Source: Albifimbria verrucaria (Eukaryota > Ascomycota > Sordariomycetes > Hypocreales > Stachybotryaceae). Taken from it: DNA of 64,000 bases. Shown one piece after another: positions 49,947 through 59,182 of the stretch. A program made the translations under genes and the position numbers. Location: NCBI GenBank assembly GCA_020081605.1, contig JAHREC010000007.1, positions 1,054,001 to 1,118,000 on the forward strand, in the 5' to 3' direction. How positions within the stretch are numbered: position 1 is the first letter of the stretch; each line of letters begins with the position of its first letter. Below the pieces are notes generated by a model. That model had not been told where the DNA came from. It ran no database searches and saw only the letters and a list, made by a program, of their open reading frames with translations.

Positions 49947-49968
49947 GTTCGAAAACTGGTTTTCGAAC
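49947..49968. repeat. Perfect 10-bp inverted repeat
   Basis: GTTCGAAAAC and its exact complement GTTTTCGAAC are separated by two bases (TG). It lies 670 bases before the transporter start. It could be a dimer-binding site, or chance. Confidence 0.6.
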
Positions 49969-50636
49969 TAGTCAGTGGGACGTAATGTCAGATCTGTTTT
50001 TCTCTCCCAGTGGGGCTGCGTCAATCGGTCCCATGCCGGCAGCGATCACCATAGGAGGCTCGGCCAGGGCCCCCACACAACTACTTCTCGCTTGAGCACG
50101 CCATCGCGACCAACCGTCATTGCAGGTCCTGCGAGGGAACGTTGCTCTTTGAATCATTGGCTAAGCTTTGGCCAAGCCGGGTAGCAGTTCCTTTCAATAA
50201 ACGGGTCCCCGGCAAATAACTGCTGCAACACTATTGTTCACCCTGCAAGTCTTCAGTCAGGGTGCCCTGAGGCTCCGTCGCTCGGCCTATCCCAACACCA
50301 TCTTGAGCGAGAGCCAGACCACTGATGCCATCCTTGTCGCCTTCGGCTGGTCGGTGGCGGTCCACTAGGTTGCATTTAGCTCCCATGTTCCTGAAGCCAA
50401 TGAAGTCTCATGCCTGTGTCTATCAATGGGTTGCAGGGAGATCTCTTTAAAAGTCAATCGTGCCACCCCGATCTTCTGAGCTTGGCCATGCATGTCTCCC
50501 TTTCCCATTAGACTTGCTTCTTGGCTCTTAGTAGTCGTATTTGCTTGTAATCCCGAGTTTAGACCCCATCCGTGCCGGGCGAGCAACAGTTTGGGAGTCC
50601 TAGACAAAGTCTTGTCCCACTTACACCACCGTCGTC

Positions 50637-52303
50637 ATGTCGGACCTTGACAAGCCCATTGTCAACAACCCCGAGGCGGGCATCGCAGAGTCCACTCATG
50701 CCCAACTCGCGACGCCTTCCACCCGGTGGGCGGCCATGTTTGGCGGCAAGGGCGTCACCGTCGGCCCGCGAATTGCGCCCATCGCCGACCACGTCAAGGG
50801 CGACATCTCCGCCAGCGAGAGCGAGACGGCCGAGGATATCCTCAGCAAGCAGATCGATTCTGAGGCCAGCAACGGGATCCAGTACCGCACGTGCTCATGG
50901 AAGAAGACGGCATGTCTCCTCTTCAGTGAATACATTGTCCTTTCCATCATGGGCTTCCCTGGAACTACAGTGTGCTCGGCCTAGGCCCTGCCATCATCGT
51001 CACCCTCGTCGTCGCCGCCATTGTGCTGTACACCAGTCTAGTGCTGTGGGAGTTTTGCCTTCGTCACCCGGAGGTCCGCGACCTGTGCGATATTGGCCAG
51101 ATGCTTTTCTGGGGCAAGAAGTGGGCATGGTGGGCAACGGCCGTCATGTTCGTTCTTAACAACACCTTCATCCAGGCGCTGCACGTACTCGTCGGCACCG
51201 TGTACATCAACACCATGACCGAGTCCGACGTTATTTCGGGCTGCCGCACTGTTGCCTTTGGCGTAGTCGTTACGGCTCTGTCTTTCATCGGGTCTGTTCC
51301 TCGAACATTCAGCCTCATGTCCCACCTGGCATTCTGGTCGGCCTCGTGCACCTTTATCTCGGTCATCCTCGGCACCATCTTTGCTGGCGTGCAGGACCAC
51401 CCTGCCAAGTATGACCCCAATAGTCTAGGCGAACCGATCTTTGGCGGTGGTCCTCCCAAATCAACGACTTTTGTGCTGGGTCTCACTGCCGTTCTGAACA
51501 TCAGTTATACGTTCATTGGACAAAGTACCCTGCCGAGTTTCATCGCAGAGATGCGCGACCCCAGGTAAGACTCCCTATGCTCTATAACATACGGATAGTT
51601 TACAAGATTGCTAATACACTATACAGAGATTTCCCCAAGGCACTGTGGGCTTGCACCGCTGCCGAAGTCACGCTTTTCACCATCGTCGGCAGCGTCATCT
51701 ACACCCAGGTTGGACAGCAGTACATCACAGCACCCGCCTTCGGAGCCTTGCAAGACGTGTACAAGAAGGTTTCGTACTCGTTCATGATTCCCACCATCAT
51801 CTTTGTCGGATGTCTGTACGCCTCCGTCACGGCCCGCTTCATCATTTTCCGATGGCTCAAGGGCTCCAGACATCTGGCTGAGCACACCTGGATCGGTTGG
51901 TTGACCTGGCTGGGTATCCTCCTCTGCTCCTGGGCTCTGGCATTCATCATTGCCGAAGTTATTCCCATCTTCAACTCCCGTAAGTGTCCCAAGCTTTAAT
52001 TACACAAGACGAGGGCTAACATAATCACGCAGTCCTCTCCTGATGGGCTCCATCTTCAACTGCTGGTTCGGCTTCATCTTCTGGGGCCTCGCATACTTCC
52101 GCATGCGCAGCGCCGACAAGAAGGTCGGCAGACCTCGCGGGCCGTTGCTAGACGCGCTTTCTGTTGCGGCCAACATTTTCATCATTGCATGCGGCCTCTT
52201 TTTCTTGGGATGCGGAACGTATGCCAGTGTACAGGGCATCATCGATGCATATGCGGCGGGTACGGTGTCTGGTGTGTTTTCGTGCGAGCCCAACGGGTTG
52301 TAA
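50637..52303 (+). CDS. Amino-acid transporter, AAAP family (Mtr-like neutral amino-acid permease)
   Basis: Plasma-membrane amino-acid:proton symporter related to Neurospora Mtr. From ATG 50637 exons are 50637-51564, 51627-51979 and 52033-52303; introns are 62 and 53 nt. A hydrophilic N-terminal tail of about 85 residues precedes the first helix (CSWKKTACLLFSEYIVLSIM). About 11 hydrophobic segments follow, including GPAIIVTLVVAAIVLYTSLV, FVLGLTAVLNISYTFIGQ with IAEMRDPRDFPKAL after it (a family hallmark around the intron), and GSIFNCWFGFIFWGLAYF. The C terminus ends in FSCEPNGL. Frame breaks lie at the C3 run 50957-50959 and at 52039-52040; two added bases give 517 residues. It is transcribed away from Ice2. 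Exact substrate range cannot be read from the sequence. Confidence 0.9.
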
Positions 52304-52655
52304 ATAAAAAGGTGTGGATGAGTCGTGGAATCTATATACCCTAGCGAATACAATGGCAGTTTAAGACTGGTATGTTTATACATGAAGGAAACAACTACGC
52401 TTCAACCAACATGACGTAGAAGTTTTGCCAACATGGCGAGCAAAAAGAATCCACTAGCAAAAAACATACAACAGCCGGTATTCGCTGGTCGTCACCGACC
52501 CAACTACTAATCTGCCGATTACATGCTTAATTAAGGGAGAGCGGACGGGATCCCATGCTTTCATGCATCTATGGTCGTATGTGATCGTCCATGGTGTTGA
52601 ACATGCTCATATTCCACAGTCCAACCTCGTGAATGGCCTATCCTCTAAATTCTAA

Positions 52656-54783
52656 TCAACTATCATTTTGTCCCTTGTCAAGAAGACTTTCCGACCATGA
52701 GTCAAAATACTCTGTTGGGTCCGAGTTCTTTAGCCACGCGATTCGAGTTTCAATAGTGTCCTCCTCACTACCATCCTTAGAATCTCTCATGGATAACCTT
52801 CTATAGACGACACGAATGGCCGAAGCATAGGGCGTTGGAATGGTTTTGTGATTCGGGTCAGCATCTACCGCCGCTTTGTTAGCTTTCGCAGCGTAACTCT
52901 CTGCCTTGGCATTCCAAGGGTCTTTTGGAATGATCAGTCTCGCTCCTGTAGGCGGGGAGTAGACAATTCCTGAGTCTGGCCCCGGGCCTTGGGCTTTGTT
53001 CTCGATCTTTTGGTAATTTGGCTGCCACAATGGCTTGCTTTCTGCTCCGGCTGAATTGGCTAGGCTATACCCGTATTTGACGAAGCAATATTTGTATGTA
53101 GATGGCTTTGTCGTGAACGTTTGGCCGTACTCTACGGCTAGTGTTTGGACTGAATTCTCTTTTAAGGGGTCATTGGGACATGGGAGGAGTGGAAGGTAAG
53201 GCGTGGCTGATTCTTCCAACTGTATGAGTGGTGCTCCGACGACTTGGTCATACTCAGCGCTTATGAGCCCTTTCAAGTACGTCTCGTACTCATCGTAGGC
53301 CTGTTGTGCTATGGCGTATGTCGCGTTGTCGACTGACATTCTGTAGATACCAGTGATCCATCTAGCGGGATCAGGAGCCGTGTTTCCCATGAAAATGAGA
53401 CCATGGCTCGTCAAGACTTGGGTTGCATCTTTGGCAACTCCTGCTCCCCACTCGGCCTTCTCCAAGCCAGCATCCAAAAATGTCATTACGGAGTGCATAA
53501 CGGTATCCTGAAGATCCCAGTATACCGCAACAGAGCCGAGACGAGTTACGTTCGCAGCGCTCTTAATATCCAGAGCTTCCAGAGCAGATTTCTGCATTGG
53601 TTAGCCACATATTGGAAAAGTTTTGTAGAGTGAGAGATACCTGAAGGAGATGCCATTCAAAAATTCTCGCAGGCTCAAAATCGTCGATAGATGCCATGAG
53701 TGCCGTCGGGTGAGGAGTCCATCCACCAGGGTTGGCTTTAATGAATTGACGCAACATCGTCATGTACGAAAAGGCAGAAGTAGACGCTGAGATGGCACTA
53801 AATAAAAGGGCAAGGCGAGCTTTTGTTGGCGGGCCAGATTTAGTTGTAGAAGTCGTTGTATGAAGGCAAAGATTGAGAGTCTTCTGGAAGACGCTTTGCT
53901 CGGATATAATAGTGCATAGTGAATCTATGCAAGACTGCATCTTACTTTGAAGGCCTTGGTCGGAACTGATGTCTGGGTTCAGGTTGAAAGCTGCCGCAAT
54001 CTCCGTCAGCAGTTTATTGAGTCCCATGTTCGGCTCTTTGAATCGATTGGCAGCATCTTGCATCGCGGCTAGTAGTTCGTTAAGCTTCTCTTGCTCAAGG
54101 GCCTCTTTTGCCGCGCTCAGACAGGTATTGAACGCTTCGATCTTGTTGAGCTGTACGCTAGCCGTCGGGCTCGCAACAAAGCCCGCAAGGCCTTGAAGAA
54201 GAGTCAATCCAATTGCCATCTCCCCGGCGCCGGGGATAACAAAGCAGGCTGTTATCAAAGTTGACAGAGCAACATTAAGCAAGCCCATGCTACTCTGGAT
54301 GTCGCCATTGGTATGTCCGCTGAGAGTAAGTGGCCGTGTGGAAACTTGCCAATATGACGCCGGTGGAATGCGCACATGAAGAACGCCTTGTGGCCCATCA
54401 ATGACAGAGAGTTCCGCTCGACGATATGACGAGCTTGCCGTGGATCCTACAGTGTCATAACGAGCCACCCACGCCTCGAACCAGCCAGCAGTCATTTTAA
54501 CATAGATCTGTACCTGGACATCAGGGTTGCTCTGATATCCAAAGTACAAAACAGAAGTCTTTGGGAAAATGTTCACATAGTCTATCTGGCCGGGTGTGAA
54601 ATTTTCTCCAGGAGCAATCTGTTTCCCAGCTTCTGGTGGTCCTCCGACCCATCTGCTTGTAGATCCATAGATGCACGAGTTTAACGGAGTCTCGCAATCT
54701 GCTGTGTGGACAAACACAATCGTCTCGTTGCTGTGGTTCTGGAGATCTAGCTTTAGAGCCTTTCCTTCTGCATACCACGACAT
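52656..54783 (-). CDS. Unrecognised 692-residue protein with a hydrophobic hairpin and helical bundle
   Basis: I do not recognise this family. ATG 54783 has a good context (CAAAATGTCG); an in-frame start 66 bases upstream is also possible. Exons are 54783-53641 and 53591-52656, with a 49-nt intron (GTATCT...AATGCAG); no frame break. Residues 1-150 look beta-rich with aromatic residues (TIVFVHTADCETP, WFEAWVARYDTV). Two hydrophobic segments follow at about 167-184 and 189-203, joined by a short GAGEM turn. Residues 210-400 are strongly helical (EALEQEKLNELLAAMQD). The C-terminal 290 residues are mixed, with PPTGARLIIPKDPW and an acidic end. There is no secretion signal. A beta domain plus hydrophobic hairpin plus helical bundle is a layout seen in some pore-forming proteins, but this is only a resemblance. 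It is divergent from the gene at 55,301. Confidence 0.7.
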
Positions 54784-55300
54784 TTTGCAGAAACGGTAGG
54801 GAAATAGACTTGGAGATCGGACATGGAGTTTTCCAGGACAGGGTATCACTTTCTATCTTAGAGGCTACGGCTACTTAATACCACGTGCGTTCTGGAGGCG
54901 ACGTCTCAATCGAGAGGCGGTGTATGGGGCTTGTCGAAATACATGATTGATCGGCGGGTCTCGAATAATCTACTGGTGGTTCTATTCGTTCCAGACGCAT
55001 TCGAAATTCGATTCAAATCAATATTCTCCGCAGTTTTGGTTTATATTGTTTGTGGCGTTGATGATTGAGGTTTAGTATGACTTTCAGCTATGGAGTTCCC
55101 AGGGCCTGTTCAGCTCCAGCTTCACCGTTCAACAACAGCACTCAGATCAAGTAGAATATAAATGGCAATTGGTTTCAGGGACCAAAATGACTTGTTTGAT
55201 TAAAATCTTTCTCGCCTTCGGTTTCTGTTTTCAGTCGATTTCATAGAGGAAATCGATTGTGCTGTTAGCCGCAGCAATTGCGCTCATCATCTAATTCGTC
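54784..55300. promoter_or_regulatory. Bidirectional promoter of the divergent unknown pair
   Basis: 517 bases lie between two start codons that point apart. It is AT-leaning, with no perfect TATA box and no obvious inverted repeat centred between the genes. Joint regulation is suggested only by arrangement. Confidence 0.45.
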
Positions 55301-56416
55301 ATGGATCCTAAAGAACCAGAAATCGTCCACTTTGATAGCAGCAAAGTGCCTGATATTGCACAACGTGCAGCAGAGCTTGAAAAGCAGCTTGAAAAATGGC
55401 GTGAGTCTGCTCGGTAGTCATTTCTGCTACTTACTGATGAAAAAGTGTAGACTATTGTCGAGATGTCTTTTTCGACTTGAATAAGATCAAATCAACTGGT
55501 GAAATGTTTAGTGGTGTCGATCAGAAGAACCCATTGGAGTTCAAGGCATCTGAGAAAGCTTCGCTGACAGCACTTGGTTTCTCGATGATGACACAACCCA
55601 AATTCCCTACGGCATTGATGGGGAGATTCAGCCTTCCATCTTCAACACCATCAGTAACATTCTCTCGCAACAAGGCCCAAAATGCAAGGTTGCGGCTCTG
55701 GCCTCCGTCGCAATCTTGACCGCGGGAGCCTAGTCGGGAAGGACGTTGTTGACAAAAGCATGATGTTCTCTGGGTTCGTTGTTGACGCAGCGCAAAAGCT
55801 CAGCGACCTGGGCACAGTAAGCACCGTATCAACCCCCATCCAGGGGCTCTCATCACCAGAATGTGCCGCATTGATAAAGGCGGCTGGTGACCAGTTCGAC
55901 ACCTTGTCTACTCAGCTGGGCAGCTACCTCACCGAGGATCAGCACGCCATGCTGAAGAGCTGGCTGTGCTGGCCAACAGCCAAGCTCTTAGAGACATCTG
56001 CAGAGACACTCAAGACATTCAAGAAGGAGGAGGCAGTCGCCAACTCCATGGTGCTCTGGAATTATCTGAGCTCGTACTTCCCACTTCCTAACATCGTTCA
56101 ACTCGAGCCGTTGCGAAAGGCGGCAGATTCTCAGGCCGAAAAATTTATGAATGATGCGATAGCTGGCAGTATCAGCGCATTCAGGGAAGCTGGAGGCACC
56201 AAGATAGCCACCTCAGTGGAACACGATGGCTGGATCCGAGACGCTGCTGCTGCCCTGTGCCAAGCATTTTCCCACGGCATCTCCATAAGCAAAGGGTCTC
56301 TGACCGTCTTACATCCACAGCTTTTCAGCGCAGTGCTAGTGTCACAAATGGTAAGGCAGCAGCAGAAGTTATCCCAAGCGACCGCGGAGGGCAAGTATCC
56401 CCATCCTTGGGTTTAG
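55301..56416 (+). CDS. Unrecognised mainly helical protein, partner of the divergent gene; two frame breaks
   Basis: ATG 55301 starts a short exon (55301-55400) with helical EIVHFDSSKVPDIAQ and AELEKQLEKW. A 50-nt intron (55401-55450, GTGAGT...GTGTAG) follows, then exon 2 to the stop at 56414-56416. The frame changes at the T3 run 55578-55580 and at 55729-55730, where one base appears missing each time; the total then corresponds to 355 residues. Between the breaks is a hydrophobic Ala/Val/Leu-rich stretch, the only candidate membrane segment. The remainder is helical, including DQFDTLSTQLGSYLTED and LLETSAETLKTFKKEEA. There is no signal peptide. It is not detectably similar by eye to its divergent neighbour, except that both combine one hydrophobic region with long helices. 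I cannot assign a function; a two-component membrane-active pair is a hypothesis only. Confidence 0.6.
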
Positions 56417-56619
56417 AGGGACGACAGAGGCGAAGGGTTGGGTGTAGACAAATTATGAAAAGAGCTTGATTATCGATTGAACCCATGACAAACTCATGCT
56501 TGGATAAGTAATTAACCGTACATCAGTGTCGGTTTAAATTACCATTTCCCTCTTTCTAAGAATGCTTGGATTACAAGCTACAACAAAGTGCGAGCAGCTT
56601 ACTCCAACATCACGAACCA

Positions 56620-58286
56620 TCATCCTGGATTCGCCTCTACATTTGTAGCCGCGGTGGCTTCAATTTGTGCCAAAGTGACCGGCCCGTAAACGAAATGCCG
56701 GAGCTCTAGGTGCTGCAAGAATGACTCTCCATTTACCCACAAGCCTCTTTCTCGCACCCTTTTGAAAAGCCGCTTTCTTTCCACTGTCAGCAAAGTGCCG
56801 GTGGGAGGGACTGTGGACCACGCTTCAACGACTCGATGTGAGAGGCGAAATTCATCTCCAGCGCTAGTCCAAGTTATCTTGCAGCGATATGGCTCCAGTC
56901 TGTAGCAGAATATATATGCACACTTTGGGAGGGTATTCCATATCTCTATAGTACGGATCCGGGGCAGCATTTTTGCTGCTTCTGCTGCCATTAATAGCAG
57001 GTTATCAAGCTGGGCCTGTGTGCTGGCTGTACCGAACTCTCCAATCCTGAAAGATAATCGCTTGAGCTTGGATTTCTCCTGACATCCGATTTGGATGAGG
57101 CGACCGAAGAAAGACTGGGCAATGAGAACAACAGGCGTACTGAACTCAGTAAAAGGTGGCATACGGTTGCCATACGTCGCGACAGTAAACGTCTGTTCGT
57201 CATTTGCTCTTTCTTGTAGGTAATACGCCATCCTCTCCAATCGTTGTAGTAACAGTACTCAACAGTCTTGGGGAACGAGAATACAAGCTCCTGGTAGCAG
57301 GCTGGTTTTTCGTAATCAGCCTTTTTCACTCATTATAGTACGGGGTAATACCTTGATAGGAATCTATTGTCAATTTCGGAGGCAGGATCGTCCACTTCTC
57401 AAGTCGTACCCATTTCAAAGCTACCAGGCTTTCGCGGAAAAGCTTAGCCAGAGACCCGTAGCTGATTCCTCGGGAGAATATGGCTCGAAGAAGAAGTCCC
57501 TGGACTATGGGAGTTTTGGGAAGAATAGGCATTGCGTTCCTCATAGACCATGGCCTGAACTGTAGAGGGGCTCCATAGATTCGTTGTACTATTCCGACTG
57601 CTGAATGTTGCTTCAGGCACATGAAGTCTGGAAAGGAATATTGCTTGATATAGTCCACAAGACCTGGCGTTCGATCCAGATCATCTTCGAAACGAAATGG
57701 GTGATCCTTCTCGTTTCCGAGCTCAAAAGGTGGTAGGTGTCGCCAGGCGAGCGGGCATAAACCTCCAAGGTGAGACCCCACATTTGCCCTCCCAGAGCGA
57801 GAGAATTCGTAATAGCTGTATCATGGCAGATGTAAAGACTCGATTGTTGCTACCGTAGCGTTAGCGAGGTCGTAATCTAGTATGATCAGAAGCCACCTAC
57901 TTAGTCTGCGCGTCTGCGTCCTCTGGTTCGGCACAGCTATCGCAGCCGTATGTAGGAAGTTCGATCTGAAGAATCAAGTGTCTTATGTGGTCCAGTCTTC
58001 CCGCTTTCTTTCTCCGGATTGCTTGTCGAAACCTGGTCAGATTCGAGGTCGTAACGATCAACTGTCGAAACATGTGCTTCTCGAAAAAGTGCTGCCATTC
58101 TCGGGACACAGTAGCCAATAGGGATGCCTTTGGAAAGGCTTGGTCGGAGTGCTTCTGTCCCAGAATTATAAACTCGAGGATAAGAAGATGGAGTTCGATG
58201 GGCAACAAGCTCCAGGAAACGTGGTCGAGGGCGCCATGACAAATGATGAATAAAGCGTGTTGTGGAGGTCTATTGGGAGGCTTCAT
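56620..58286 (-). CDS. F-box protein with DUF6546-like C-terminal region, badly frame-broken
   Basis: F-box proteins recruit targets to SCF ubiquitin ligases. From ATG 58286 an F-box-like motif begins at about residue 24 (WSLLPIELHLLILEF ... FPKASLLATVSREWQHFFEK), ending in CDSCAEPEDADAQT. A first intron probably starts at 57894 (GTAGGT). After it one reads LLRILSLWE and GLTLEVYARSPGDTYH, the usual second block of this fungal family, but in different frames. A second intron probably begins near 57,352. The last segment (57,235-56,620) holds MLPRIRTIEIWNTLPKCAYI, ITWTSAGDEFRLS and VVEAWSTV, typical of DUF6546. At least three frame changes lie between 57,800 and 57,230, more than elsewhere, so this may be a real pseudogene. 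The product would be about 500 residues. Confidence 0.65.
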
Positions 58287-58600
58287 ATGATAGAAATGGT
58301 GAAATAATTCTTGGAAGGCTAAAGTTTACGCAGAGAGTGTTTGTTTTTCTGGAGTGGGAGCATTGTTGACACAGATGTTAGAAAGAACGACGGCGGGTGA
58401 TTTGAGTTGCCAATGGATTGATTGGGCGGGTGAAGAGACTACAAATTGACCATGGAGTTTGTGTTAGTCTCCCGGTGTAGTTCTTTCCCTCCGACGAGAG
58501 GCAGACGAGGTGCTTGAGTTGAGAACGGAGAATGCACTCCATTCATAAATCGACTCATATGAGTGAGCAGCTAGCAAGCAAGACATGACTACAAATCAGT

Positions 58601-58700
58601 AGTCTTCTGTTTTCATACTGATATTGTCCTTCAAAAATTCATTAAAAATTCAAGAAGAATTAAGTTAAGATAAGAATATAATTACATGTTTATTCCGATC
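58601..58700. repeat. Repeat alpha, copy 1
   Basis: Aligns without gaps to 58752-58851 over 100 bases. Shared words include ACTGATATTGT and ATATAATTACAT. The copies differ at roughly a quarter of sites. Confidence 0.65.
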
Positions 58701-58703
58701 AGG

Positions 58704-58754
58704 GTTTAACTTGGATTTGGCTATGGACTTGCTGGTCAAGATAAAAACAATAGC
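58704..58754. repeat. Repeat beta, copy 1
   Basis: Aligns to 58955-59005. Over the first 44 bases there are nine differences and every one is a transition, as expected after RIP. It lies between the two alpha copies. Confidence 0.65.
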
Positions 58755-58851
58755 CTTCTCTTTTTACACTGATATTGTTCTCCCAAAATTCGTTAAATAT
58801 TCCAAAATAAACAGATTATTATAAGCATATAATTACATATTTATTAGAATC
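58752..58851. repeat. Repeat alpha, copy 2
   Basis: Second copy of the 100-base AT-rich unit, 151 bases downstream of copy 1. Confidence 0.65.
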
Positions 58852-58954
58852 ATATCAGAATTTTGTTCAAGCAAAACTATTGTATTCCTTGCTCTTCTTG
58901 CAACCTATCGCTGTTCGCGATCCCTTTCTCTTGTTCCCTTCTTTGCTTGGTGGA

Positions 58955-59005
58955 GTTCAACTCGAATTTGGTCATGAATTTGCCGGTCAAGATGAAAACA
59001 AACAG
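58955..59005. repeat. Repeat beta, copy 2
   Basis: Second copy of the beta unit, about 250 bases from copy 1 and more GC-rich. The C and G versions of most differing sites are here, so copy 1 is the more mutated one. Confidence 0.6.
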
Positions 59006-59182
59006 CTTTTGTGGCATTCACTAGCCACTGTCTCGTTGTGTCACTGGGAGGGAAAGTCAGATGTAATGCTGGCAAGAATAGCTAGTTCATCATCTGCTTC
59101 AAGTAGGAACATCAAGCCCCTACCCATTCTAAGGATGTATATGTTCTTGAAAGAGGGATTGTCTACCATTTTCTCCTCTTAA

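Larger units (their letters stand above)
47459..50636. other. Divergent intergenic region, Ice2 to amino-acid transporter
   Basis: 3.2 kb between two start codons that point apart. It contains a very AT-rich stretch (47,990-48,240), a GGATCT tandem (48,515-48,537) and a perfect palindrome (49,947-49,968). Frames up to 197 codons occur on the plus strand near 48.4-49.0 kb but show no domain or consistent coding character. Confidence 0.45.
58287..59182. other. AT-rich intergenic region with mutated repeats
   Basis: Contains the F-box promoter and the 3' flank of the ankyrin gene. From 58,600 to 58,870 the sequence is very AT-rich. A plus-strand frame at 58,880-59,182 has no recognisable domain and lacks support. 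Confidence 0.5.

Noticed and set aside
58880..59182. 100-codon plus-strand frame near the ankyrin 3' end
   Set aside because: It overlaps repeat beta and has no motif; likely a chance frame.
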